The notes under the pieces were generated by a model that worked only from the letters and a program-made list of their open reading frames with translations, was not told the origin of the DNA and did no database searches. From assembly GCA_035292585.1 (NCBI GenBank), contig DATDPU010000004.1, positions 1 through 64,000 of the forward strand: 64,000 nt of DNA, written 5' to 3'. The translations under genes were made by a program, and so were the position numbers. Below are positions 32,317-40,402 of the stretch, piece by piece (within the stretch, counting starts at the first letter, position 1; each line of letters opens with the position of its first letter). This stretch comes from DASSFZ01 sp035292585 (GTDB taxonomy: Bacteria > Chloroflexota > Anaerolineae > Fen-1058).

Positions 32317-33057
32317 CTACAACTTACGCAGGGGAAGCGGCCGGACGCGGCGGTGTCGTAGCCACACCTGCCACACCCGCCAGGCGGCTTCGACTTTCAC
32401 CGGGATGCTCATCTTGGATTTCCCAATGCGGCGATCCTCAAAGTAAATCGGCGCTTCGAGTATGCGCAGTCCGAGTCGCTCGCTGAGATAGGCCATTTCG
32501 ACTTGAAAGACATAGCCGTTGGATCGCACCCGATCGAGGCGCACCGCTTCCAACGCCGATCGGCGCCAGCACTTGAACCCGGCGGTCACGTCGTGCGTGC
32601 GCATGCGCAGAATATTGCGCGCGTAGATGTTCGCCCAGGCGGACAACAGCACCCGTCCCGCTTCCCACTCCGTATCCAGTTCGCCGCCGACGACGTAGCG
32701 CGAGCCGACGATCACCTCATACTCTTGAACGAACGACAGGAAACGCGGCACATACGTCGGGGAATGCGAAAAGTCGGCGTCCATTTGAATGACGGCGTCT
32801 GCGCCGCAGTCGAGCGCCCAGCGAAACCCATCCAGGTAAGCCCGACCCAGCCCGCGCGGCCCAGCGCGGTGCAGCGCGTGCAAGCGCCCGGTGTAGCCCG
32901 ATATCAACCGTTCGACAAGCTCACCCGTGCCGTCCGGCGATTGATCGTCGACCACCAGCACTTCCAGCTCAGGCACTTGCAGCGCAAAGAGCGCCGCGAC
33001 CAGTTTGGGAATATTCTCGGCTTCGTCATAAGTTGGCACAACGACGATCGGCTTCAC
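32317..33057 (-). CDS. Polyprenol-phosphate mannosyl/glucosyltransferase (GT2, Dpm1-like)
   Basis: 246 residues. GT2 catalytic signatures: VVVPTYDEAENI at the N-terminus, VVDDQSPDGTG, VIQMDADFSHSP (DxD-like) and VGSRYVVGG. No C-terminal membrane domain, as in the soluble Dpm1 type. It transfers a sugar from a nucleotide donor to polyprenol phosphate at the membrane. GTG start at 33057 with GGAG before it. It lies 31 bp upstream of the YfhO-flippase gene in the same direction and is likely to supply its lipid-linked sugar. Confidence 0.93.
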   Translation of the reverse strand: MKPIVVVPTYDEAENIPKLVAALFALQVPELEVLVVDDQSPDGTGELVERLISGYTGRLHALHRAGPRGLGRAYLDGFRWALDCGADAVIQMDADFSHSPTYVPRFLSFVQEYEVIVGSRYVVGGELDTEWEAGRVLLSAWANIYARNILRMRTHDVTAGFKCWRRSALEAVRLDRVRSNGYVFQVEMAYLSERLGLRILEAPIYFEDRRIGKSKMSIPVKVEAAWRVWQVWLRHRRVRPLPLRKL

Positions 33058-33121
33058 CCCTGGCTCCGCGCCCGATTATACCAACCTGAACCTGACATCC
33101 ACCTGGGAAGCGCACATAGCA

Positions 33122-33149
33122 ATCGGCTGGGATGACGACGCCAGCCGAT
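33122..33149 (-). terminator. Hairpin after the degenerate-GGDEF regulator
   Basis: ATCGGCTGG (33122-33130) pairs with CCAGCCGAT (33141-33149). It lies about 90 nt past the stop with no long T run, so its role as a terminator is uncertain. Confidence 0.5.
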
Positions 33150-33241
33150 ACACTCATGGAATGTGCTGCCGATTGAAGCTAAACTCGGTTGCCGGTGTGT
33201 GGCTGGCGCAACCGACGGCTGGAGCGCGCTGGCCGCATGGC

Positions 33242-34105
33242 CTAAAGCGGGGCAAGCGCCTGTTTCACCGCGTCCTTGACTGCGTCGGCTGACTCAAACT
33301 TTCCATCGGCGGCCGTGACCACGCCTAGCGACAGCCGCAGCATAGGTCGCTGGGAGGATTCGGTCTGCCGCTCCTTGGCCGGATAGAAATAGTTGATCGC
33401 CTGCTTGAGCCGCAAAATCAACCGATCCCGCAACTCTTGTGAGCGACCGGATTCGACGACAATTAAGAAGTTGTCTTCTTCGAGCTGGCCCACGAAAGAC
33501 GCATCGGGATCGACGCCGCCCTCGAACGTGGTATTGCTTAACACCAGCGCCAGGGCGCGCAAGGCATCATCGCGCGCCACAAAGCCATAGGCGTCGCCAA
33601 ATTTATCTAACCCCGCCACCGCGACACACACGACCGCCCAACCGGGTTGGTCGAGCAGCGCGGTCAGCTTTTCATCGATCAAGGGCAGGCTGGCCAGGCC
33701 GGTGATGGGATCGACCAGCGTCTCGAACCTGGAGCGCTTGAGCGCGTTACGCACGCGCAACCGCAGTTCTTGAATATCGAAGGGCTTGGTAATGTAGTCG
33801 ACCGCGCCGAGTTCCAGACCCGACAGGCGATCGATGCGTTCGCGCCGCTCGGTTAGAAAGATGATGGGCACGCTGCCGGTGCGGCGCTGCGCGCGAAGTT
33901 GGCGACACACTTCATAACCGTCGATGTCGGGCAGCCGAATGTCGAGGACGATCAGATCAGGGAGCGCTTCCTGCGTCAGGCGCAGCGCATCGGCCCCCCA
34001 GGAGGCCCAGTAAATCTGGTAACCCTGCGCCTCAAAGTAAGCCTTCAGCATATCCGCGGTGTCGCGGTCATCTTCGACGACCAGAATGCTCGGTCGATCC
34101 GCCAT
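33242..34105 (-). CDS. Response regulator with a degenerate GGDEF domain
   Basis: 287 residues. Receiver domain at about 1-122 (VVEDDRD, LIVLDIRLPDIDGYEV with the phospho-Asp, DYITKPF). A GGDEF-like fold follows: DPITGLASLPLIDEKL is intact, but the active-site loop reads GQLEEDNF instead of GGDEF, so diguanylate cyclase activity should be lost. It may instead bind GTP or serve as an output interface. A CGGAG site precedes the start. The V4R gene is 86 bp upstream, and a kinase is divergent. Confidence 0.9.
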   Translation of the reverse strand: MADRPSILVVEDDRDTADMLKAYFEAQGYQIYWASWGADALRLTQEALPDLIVLDIRLPDIDGYEVCRQLRAQRRTGSVPIIFLTERRERIDRLSGLELGAVDYITKPFDIQELRLRVRNALKRSRFETLVDPITGLASLPLIDEKLTALLDQPGWAVVCVAVAGLDKFGDAYGFVARDDALRALALVLSNTTFEGGVDPDASFVGQLEEDNFLIVVESGRSQELRDRLILRLKQAINYFYPAKERQTESSQRPMLRLSLGVVTAADGKFESADAVKDAVKQALAPL

Positions 34106-34191
34106 GGAATATCTCCGTCAAGGGTGATCGAAGTGCGACACATCGGGATGACCCGGCGCGCAAGAGCAGCTCACGGCCCGTCGCGCACGCC

Positions 34192-34821
34192 CTAACCGAC
34201 CGGCTCTTTGTAAACGGCAAAGGAGCAGAATTCGTCGCCCATTGCGTGGCAGCTGACTTCATCGACGCGGAACTCTTTGCCGCCGCTCACCCAGCGCAGG
34301 CCCTCTTGCAACAGGCCGACGGCTGCGTAACACACCGGCTTCTCGACGCGGCGCCCCCAGCACACCGGGCAACGCTCGATGAAGTAGATGTAATGATCGT
34401 CTTTCTCTTCGACGCGGCTGATCTGGTCGCTGACCTGGCTGAAGATACCGGCCATCGCCGGCAGCCCCATCTTGAGCTTGGTGCCCAATGGCAGCACCTT
34501 GAACGCCAGATCGCCCACGCCGGCCATCGCGCCGAAGCTTTGCAGCGCGCGGGCGAACGAGGCGCGTCCGGCGCGGAGCGCCAGGCCGCGGCCGCCGCGC
34601 GGGCCGTACATCTCTTCGAGGGCGGCATTCAAAGCCGAGTATTCGCTGAAGTCGAATCGTTTATCGAGGTTTTCGGGTGGGTAGTTATCGATCAGATGCG
34701 ATAGCTTCGCCATGTTCAATACGGCATTCAGTCCGTTCTTGCCCATGATCTCTTCCATCGCCAAGAGATAGATGCGGGCAATTTTGTTGGGATAATAGTA
34801 GCCGCTTTTCTCGATCGACAC
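34192..34821 (-). CDS. V4R domain sensor protein
   Basis: 209 residues, GTG start at 34821 after GGGAGG. The C-terminal half is a V4R (4-vinyl reductase) domain with conserved Cys: ERCPVCWGRR, KPVCYAAVGLLQEGL and EVSCHAMGDEFCSF. These domains bind small hydrophobic ligands or a metal and often feed signalling proteins. Located between a response regulator and a divergent histidine kinase, it is likely a sensory partner. Confidence 0.88.
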   Translation of the reverse strand: MSIEKSGYYYPNKIARIYLLAMEEIMGKNGLNAVLNMAKLSHLIDNYPPENLDKRFDFSEYSALNAALEEMYGPRGGRGLALRAGRASFARALQSFGAMAGVGDLAFKVLPLGTKLKMGLPAMAGIFSQVSDQISRVEEKDDHYIYFIERCPVCWGRRVEKPVCYAAVGLLQEGLRWVSGGKEFRVDEVSCHAMGDEFCSFAVYKEPVG

Positions 34822-34910
34822 GTTTGACCCTCCCGCAGATCGTCATCCGAGGTGCAGGCGCAAACTCCAGACAGCCTGTGAGGGATCGCCGTCCAGGCCC
34901 GCGACGACTA

Positions 34911-34939
34911 AAGCTACCACACACAGTATTTGATGTCAA
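34911..34939 (-). promoter_or_regulatory. Promoter of the V4R-response regulator operon
   Basis: -35 TTGACA (34934-34939), 17-nt spacer, -10 TAGCTT (34911-34916). It is back to back with an extended -10 (TGTTATAAT, ending at 34968) that should serve the divergent kinase. Confidence 0.7.
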
Positions 34940-35003
34940 GCCAACCGCCTGCTATCTATGTTATAATCCCCGCAACTCGCCATTCTGTTCTTCGATAGCT
35001 ACC

Positions 35004-35072
35004 AGACCTCCGAGGTCCATAAGCGCGGCGCCTGTCAGGCGCTGCGCCATTCGTCGGAGACCTCGGAGGTCT
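35004..35072. repeat. GACCTCCGAGGTC palindrome in the kinase leader
   Basis: AGACCTCCGAGGTC (35004-35017) and AGACCTCGGAGGTCT (35058-35072) enclose an inner stem GCGCCTG/CAGGCGC. It belongs to the family seen at 13852 and 53044. It lies in the untranslated leader just before the histidine kinase. Confidence 0.7.
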
Positions 35073-35110
35073 TGCGTCGGTCTCAGAATACGCTCAAAGT
35101 CGGTAGGTCT

Positions 35111-36694
35111 GTGCTCACCGATTATCGGGTACGCCAACGCGAATACTTACTGAAAATCAGCCGGGCGTTGACGGCGCAGCTCGACCTGTTATCTGTGCTC
35201 AGGCTGATCCTGGAAGCCGCCGGCGAAATGTTGTCGGGGCACGCCGGGCTGATCGTGCTGCGCGAAGATAAGGACGCGCCAGCCACGGGGGAAGGCGCTT
35301 ATACGGTTCGGGCCAGCTTTGGCATCCCACCGCAACTGCTTAACTTGTTCACCCCCTTGTGGTCGAATGGCGTCAACCGCAGCAGCGGGCTGACCCGGCG
35401 GCAATTGACGCAAATTGCGCTGGCCGCCGATATGCCGCTGCGCCAGGTCGTGGCGCTGCCGATGCACAGCGGCGACCAGACGGTCGGCCTGATCTACATC
35501 TTCCGTAATTCGGGCGGCGCGTTCGATGCCAACGATCGACAGGTGCTGCAATCGTTTGCCGACCAGGCAGCCATCGCCGTCAACAACGCGCAACTGTACC
35601 AGCAGGTGGCGCAGGAAAAACACCGCCTCGACGCAATCCTGGAAGCCAGCGCCGACGGCGTGATGATCCTCGATCCCTCGTTCCGCATCACGCGCTTCAA
35701 CCAGGCCCTGGCGCGCATCTCGGGGACATCCGCCGCACAGGCCATCGGCCGGCAGCACGACGAGGTGATCAGCCTGCGTAACAAGCGCGCCGGCCTGACG
35801 CTGTCCGAAGCGGCAGCCGGCGGCTGGCCGCTCGTCACCCCCAGCAGCGCCGGGCTGTTGACGAGCGGGCCGTTATACCTGGAAGGCGATCTGCAGCGAG
35901 CCGATGGCTCGCGCATCAGCGTTGGCATCACCTACGCGCCATTGTTTGATCGCGAGGGCCGGCTCGTCAACCTGATCGCCAACGTGCGCGATATCACCCG
36001 CTTCCGCGAAGCGGATGAGTTGAAGAACACCTTCATCTCGATCATCTCGCACGAGCTCAAAACGCCCGTCGCGCTGATCAAAGGTTATGCCGGGACGCTG
36101 CGCCGCGAAGATGCCCAATGGGCGCCGCAGACGGTCCGCGAGAGCGCGACCATTATCGAAGAAGAGGCCGACCGGCTGACGCAGCTGATCGACAACTTGC
36201 TGGATGCTTCACGCTTGCAAGCCGGCGGGCTGAAGTTGAACCGCAACGACGTCGCGCTCGACGCGCTGGCGGCTCGGCAGATCGAGTTGTTTCGGACGCA
36301 AACGTCGCGCCATCAGCTGGTGTGCGAGTTCCCAACGCCCTTTCCGCACGTGCCCGCCGATCCGGCGCGGATCGAGCAAGTGCTGAACAACCTGATCGGC
36401 AACGCCATCAAGTATTCGCCCGGCGGGGGAACGATCCGGGTGTCAGGCCGGGTTCGGCCGGCGGGGATCGAGGTTACCGTCAGCGACGAAGGCATCGGGA
36501 TCCCGCTCGAAGAACAAGCGCGCATCTTCGAGCGGTTCTACCGCACTGACGATGTGTTGAGCCGCCGCACGCAAGGTTCGGGCTTGGGGTTATACATCGC
36601 TAAAGCCATCCTCGAAGCGCACGGCGGCCGCATCTGGATCAACTCTGCGTCAGGCCGGGGCACGGCCGTCTCGTTCCTGTTGCCCAAAGACTGA
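35111..36694 (+). CDS. Sensor histidine kinase, GAF-PAS-HisKA-HATPase
   Basis: About 527 residues from the GTG at 35111. The TTG at 35072 lies in the palindrome and is less likely. There is no membrane segment, so it is cytoplasmic. Order: GAF (about 10-160), PAS (about 175-295, ILEASADGVMILDPSFRITR), HisKA with SIISHELKTPVALIKGY, and HATPase with IEQVLNNLIGNAIKYS, DEGIGIP and GSGLGLYIAKAI. It is divergent from the V4R/response regulator operon, whose regulator is the probable phosphotransfer partner. Confidence 0.93.
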   Translation: MLTDYRVRQREYLLKISRALTAQLDLLSVLRLILEAAGEMLSGHAGLIVLREDKDAPATGEGAYTVRASFGIPPQLLNLFTPLWSNGVNRSSGLTRRQLTQIALAADMPLRQVVALPMHSGDQTVGLIYIFRNSGGAFDANDRQVLQSFADQAAIAVNNAQLYQQVAQEKHRLDAILEASADGVMILDPSFRITRFNQALARISGTSAAQAIGRQHDEVISLRNKRAGLTLSEAAAGGWPLVTPSSAGLLTSGPLYLEGDLQRADGSRISVGITYAPLFDREGRLVNLIANVRDITRFREADELKNTFISIISHELKTPVALIKGYAGTLRREDAQWAPQTVRESATIIEEEADRLTQLIDNLLDASRLQAGGLKLNRNDVALDALAARQIELFRTQTSRHQLVCEFPTPFPHVPADPARIEQVLNNLIGNAIKYSPGGGTIRVSGRVRPAGIEVTVSDEGIGIPLEEQARIFERFYRTDDVLSRRTQGSGLGLYIAKAILEAHGGRIWINSASGRGTAVSFLLPKD

Positions 36695-36760
36695 TGAGAC
36701 CGGCCAGGTCTGAACTAAAAGAAGACTGATCGCATTTTCAAATAAGCGAAAGGAAAGTAA

Positions 36761-38113
36761 ATGAAGTTCCCGCCCACTCCCACCACTGTTCGCTGTCCCT
36801 TCTGCGGTTCACCGATCACGGTCCAGGTCCAGCGCGTGATCGACGCGCACGAACAGCCTGAGTTAAAGGCGCGCCTGCTCAGCGGCCGTCTCAACGTGTT
36901 CACCTGCCCCACCTGCCACAATACCGGCGCGCTGGCCGCGCCCTTCATTTACCATGACGCCGACAAAGAACTGGCCTTGATCTTTCTGCCGTTGGAGAGC
37001 GGGTTGAATAACACCGATCAGCAGAAGATCATCGGCCAGCTCACGCAGGCGGTGATGAATTCTGTGCCGCCCGAAAAGCGCAAGGCTTACCTGCTCCAGC
37101 CTCAGCAATTCTTCAAGCTGCAATCGCTCGTCGAAGAAGTCCTCCGCGCCGATGGCGTCACGCCTGAAATGATGCAGGCGCAGCAGGCGCGCCTGGACTT
37201 GCTGCAACGGCTGGTCGATACTCGCGACGCCGCCGCCTTCGAAGCGATCGTCAAGGAAAACGATGCGACGATCGATGCCGCCTTCTTGCAACTGGTCACT
37301 GCGGCGCTGGCTGCGGCTCAGGCCGACAATCAACCCGAAGAGTTCGCGCGCCTGTCGACCGTGCGCAATCGCCTGTTCGAGTTGACGACCCTGGGGCAGC
37401 GGGCCAGGGCGCAGTCCGCTGCGGTCAACGCCTTCGCCGCGAATCCCACCCGCGAGAATCTGCTCGAACAGATCACGCAGGCGGCCGATTCGACCACGCG
37501 CGAGGCGCTGCTCGCCGTCGGCCGGCCGCTGCTCGACTACCCGTTCTTCCAGCAGCTGACCGGCAAGCTCGACGCAGCGAAAGCCGCCGGCAACACCGCC
37601 GAAGCCGAACGCTTTACCGAGCTGCGCAAGGAAATCCTGGCGCTGCGCGACAAGATCGATGCGCAGGCGCAGCTCGCCATGGAGCAGCGCGCAACCATCT
37701 TGCGCGAACTGCTGATGAGCGAGAATCTTGAAGAAGCCGCGCGCGCGCGCGCCAACGCGCTGGATGAGCTGTTCTTCAACATCCTCAGCTCGGAGATGCA
37801 GGCGGCGCAGCAGGCCAACGACGCCAAGACATATGAGCGCTTGCGCCAGGTAGGCAACGTCGCGCTGCAAGTCATCCAGCAAATGCAACCGCCGGAGATC
37901 CAGTTCCTCAGCGCACTATTGGCGGCGCAATATCCGGATCAAACCCGGATGTTGCTTGAGCGCAACCGGCAGGCGCTCGTACCTGAGTTTGTCGATTGGT
38001 TGGAGGGGATCGTTGCGGAGCTGCGCGAGGAAGGTCGGGAGGAATCGGCTGACCATCTCATGCAAGTTATCGCCCAGGCGCGCGAGCTGGCCGGCGTGAA
38101 GGCAGCCAGCTAG
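36761..38113 (+). CDS. CpXC domain protein
   Basis: 450 residues, start with AAGGAAAGTAA before it. An N-terminal zinc-ribbon-like CpXC domain (about 8-130) has VRCPFCGSPI and FTCPTCHNTG. The remaining 300 residues are helical and rich in Ala, Gln and Glu (likely coiled coil). The cellular role of the family is not established. Cytoplasmic, with no signal. It stands alone, with the array of hairpin repeats directly downstream. Confidence 0.88.
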   Translation: MKFPPTPTTVRCPFCGSPITVQVQRVIDAHEQPELKARLLSGRLNVFTCPTCHNTGALAAPFIYHDADKELALIFLPLESGLNNTDQQKIIGQLTQAVMNSVPPEKRKAYLLQPQQFFKLQSLVEEVLRADGVTPEMMQAQQARLDLLQRLVDTRDAAAFEAIVKENDATIDAAFLQLVTAALAAAQADNQPEEFARLSTVRNRLFELTTLGQRARAQSAAVNAFAANPTRENLLEQITQAADSTTREALLAVGRPLLDYPFFQQLTGKLDAAKAAGNTAEAERFTELRKEILALRDKIDAQAQLAMEQRATILRELLMSENLEEAARARANALDELFFNILSSEMQAAQQANDAKTYERLRQVGNVALQVIQQMQPPEIQFLSALLAAQYPDQTRMLLERNRQALVPEFVDWLEGIVAELREEGREESADHLMQVIAQARELAGVKAAS

Positions 38114-38392
38114 GTGTACTTCACTATAGAAACCGGGTTTCTGAGAGAAACCCGGTTTCTTGACCACGTTCGGCGCAGGTCTCCCGACTGCGCCGCAACG
38201 GGCCTCGGTCGGAGACCTTCGGCCATCATAAGGAACGCAGAAACCGGGTTTCTGAGAGAAACCCGGTTTCTTGATTTCTTGACCACGTTCGGCGCAGGTC
38301 TCCCGACTGCGCCGCAACGGGCCTCGGTCGGAGACCTGCGGCCATCAAAGGAACGCAGAAACCGGGTTTCTGAGAGAAACCCGGTTTCTTGA
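38114..38392. repeat. A-B-A-B-A array of hairpin repeats
   Basis: Unit A, a 36-bp palindrome (AGAAACCGGGTTTCT, GAG, AGAAACCCGGTTTCT), occurs at about 38128, 38240 and 38357. Unit B, a larger hairpin with arms GCGCAGGTCTCCCGACTG and CGGTCGGAGACCT, lies between them twice. The period is about 115 bp. Convergent genes end on both sides, so the A units can act as terminators. Confidence 0.85.
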
Positions 38393-39046
38393 TCAGTTTC
38401 GATCTTCTAACCTGAACCCATGCCCGCGCACGGTGACAATGTACTCGTGCTCGGGGTCAGCTTCCGCCAATCGATCGCGCAGGCGGCGCATCAACGCATC
38501 GATCGCTTGCTCGGTGATGCCGGACTCGTCGCTATCGGGCCACACCGCCTGGATCACCTCGTCGCGCGTCACCACCTTACCCTTGCGCTCGTACAGCAGC
38601 TCGATCAGGCGGAACTGCGCCAGCGACAGCGCCGGATCGAGTTCCTTACCTCCCACCCACACGCGCCGTTGGGCCTTGCTCAAGCGCAGACCGGGCAAGC
38701 TGATCCGGATCATCTCTTTCGTCAGCGGCAGTGTGGCATCTGCGCCTACGAACAACAGCCGGACGCTCAACGCCACCTGAATCTCGTCGCCATCTTGCAG
38801 CTTGACGTGGTCTTTCACCGGCATCCCATTGAGATACGTCCCGTTCTTACTGCCCAGGTCTTCCACGTAGAAGCCGTCTTCACCCCGTGAAATGCGCACG
38901 TGCAACCGGCTCACCTGGCGATCGGGTAACACGATTTCGCATTCTTCGCCGCGCCCGATGGTGATCGACGGTTTATCCATCGGCCAGCGCCTTCCGGCGA
39001 GCTGGCCTTCCTGTACCACCAGAATGGGCACCGCTTGACTGGGCAT
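38393..39046 (-). CDS. FHA domain fused to a winged-helix transcription regulator
   Basis: 217 residues from the ATG at 39046, which follows GGAGGAATA. FHA domain at about 25-90 (SITIGRGEECEIVL, QVSRLHVRI, DLGSKNGTYLNG) for binding phosphothreonine. The OmpR-type DNA-binding domain at about 120-215 has LSLAQFRLIELLYE and YIVTVRGHGFRL. There is no receiver domain, so control is by Ser/Thr phosphorylation. The divergent gene 160 bp away encodes a Ser/Thr kinase, the obvious partner. Confidence 0.93.
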   Translation of the reverse strand: MPSQAVPILVVQEGQLAGRRWPMDKPSITIGRGEECEIVLPDRQVSRLHVRISRGEDGFYVEDLGSKNGTYLNGMPVKDHVKLQDGDEIQVALSVRLLFVGADATLPLTKEMIRISLPGLRLSKAQRRVWVGGKELDPALSLAQFRLIELLYERKGKVVTRDEVIQAVWPDSDESGITEQAIDALMRRLRDRLAEADPEHEYIVTVRGHGFRLEDRN

Positions 39047-39158
39047 TATTCCTCCAACGCGCCTGCGGTTGCCGCCGGCCTGGCTGCGCACACACCTGGC
39101 GCCAAACGCGCACCCCGTTTTCCGTTCGCTTCGAGACTTTCATCCAACCCAAGTTTCC

Positions 39159-39187
39159 TTGACAATCCCCTCTGCCTCGATTAAGCT
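39159..39187 (+). promoter_or_regulatory. Promoter of the Ser/Thr kinase gene
   Basis: -35 TTGACA (39159-39164), 17-nt spacer, -10 TAAGCT (39182-39187). The leader is about 18 nt and contains AAGGAG. Confidence 0.75.
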
Positions 39188-39211
39188 TACCGCCGAGGAG
39201 AAGGAGAGGCT

Positions 39212-40267
39212 TTGCTCAAACCGGGAACCGTAATACACGATCGCTATAAAGTCGTAGGCGCGATCGGTCAAGGTGGTCAGGCGGCGGTGTACGAAGCTGA
39301 GGATACGCGCTTGCTGGGCCGCCGTTGGGCGATCAAAGAAGTGCGCCTCGACCCCGACGCCGACGAAGAGATACGCCGCCAGGCCGCCGATCAGTTCCAA
39401 CAGGAGGCCAGCATCCTCGCGCGCCTCGATCACCCGACCCTGCCGAAAGTCTCCGATTACTTCTCCGCCGCCAATCACGACTATCTCGTGATGGATTTTG
39501 TGCCCGGCCCGAACCTTAAGGAGATCATGGACGAGGCCCGCCGCGCGGGTCGTTTGCTGTCCGAAGCCGACGTGCTCGCGTGGGCGGTGCAGATCTGCGA
39601 CGCCCTGCACTACCTGCACACGCAGGACCCGCCGATCCTCCATCGCGACATCAAACCGGCCAACATCAAGCTCACACCCGATAGCCGGATCAAGCTCGTC
39701 GATTTCGGCTTAGTCAAGCTCCTGGCGCACGACGACGCGCGCACCATCACCGTGATCCAGGGCCGGGGCACCGCCGCCTACACACCGCTGGAACAATACG
39801 GCGGCGACACCGGCCATACCGACGTGCGCACCGACATTTACTCGCTCGGCGCGACGCTCTACCACTTGTTGACGAACCAGCCGCCGCCCGATGCCAAACA
39901 GCGCTTTCTACGGCCCGACTCGCTGACGCCGCCCCGCACGCTCAACCCGGACGTTTCGGCGCGCGCCGAAAAGGCGATCCTCGCCGCCATCGCCATGCAC
40001 CCCGAAGATCGACCAGACTCTATTGTGGAGTTTCGCGACGCGTTAATCGACGGCGTCTGGGAAGTCACGAACTCCCACGGCGTCATGCCGCATCGCGAAA
40101 CGCCGACCGACCACTTCATCCGCGCGCTAAAGACTCACCGTCAAATGGCGATTAGCGTTGGCCTGATGGTCATCCTCGCGCTGCTCGTTACACTCATGGC
40201 GGCCCCGCTCCAGGAGCCGCCGATCGTTTCGCCTTCGCCCTCGCCCGCCACCGTCACCATACCTTGA
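39212..40267 (+). CDS. Membrane-anchored Ser/Thr protein kinase
   Basis: 351 residues, TTG start with AAGGAG eight bases upstream. Hanks-type kinase domain (about 12-270): glycine loop GQGGQAAVYEAED, VAIK-like WAIKEV, catalytic HRDIKPANIKL (about 145), DFG in LVDFGLVKL, and activation segment GRGTAAYTPLEQYG. One membrane helix at about 308-330 is followed by a short Pro/Ser/Thr tail outside the cell without PASTA repeats. Divergent from the FHA-winged-helix regulator. Confidence 0.94.
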   Translation: MLKPGTVIHDRYKVVGAIGQGGQAAVYEAEDTRLLGRRWAIKEVRLDPDADEEIRRQAADQFQQEASILARLDHPTLPKVSDYFSAANHDYLVMDFVPGPNLKEIMDEARRAGRLLSEADVLAWAVQICDALHYLHTQDPPILHRDIKPANIKLTPDSRIKLVDFGLVKLLAHDDARTITVIQGRGTAAYTPLEQYGGDTGHTDVRTDIYSLGATLYHLLTNQPPPDAKQRFLRPDSLTPPRTLNPDVSARAEKAILAAIAMHPEDRPDSIVEFRDALIDGVWEVTNSHGVMPHRETPTDHFIRALKTHRQMAISVGLMVILALLVTLMAAPLQEPPIVSPSPSPATVTIP

Positions 40268-40281
40268 GGTCGTTGCCTGAA

Positions 40282-40402
40282 GTCGTCGTCGGGAGACGAC
40301 TCCTACAACCGCCTCCGCCGGATTCGTTCCTGTCCGTTGACGGCATCCTGCCGCCCCACGCGCCTCAAGGTCGTCGTCGGGAGACGACTCCTACAACCGC
40401 CG
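40282..40402. repeat. Two direct copies of a 32-bp palindromic repeat
   Basis: GTCGTCGTCGGGAGACGAC, then TCCTACAACCGCC, occurs at 40282-40313 and 40370-40402. Each has a GTCGTC/GACGAC stem and resembles the element at 10661. The second copy overlaps the 3' end of the GH3 gene, whose stop is at 40391. Confidence 0.75.

Noticed and set aside
38114..38392. CRISPR-like array and a 92-codon frame through it
   Set aside because: The spacers are themselves repeats of each other and both units are palindromes. There are no cas genes, and the frame encodes only repeated sequence.
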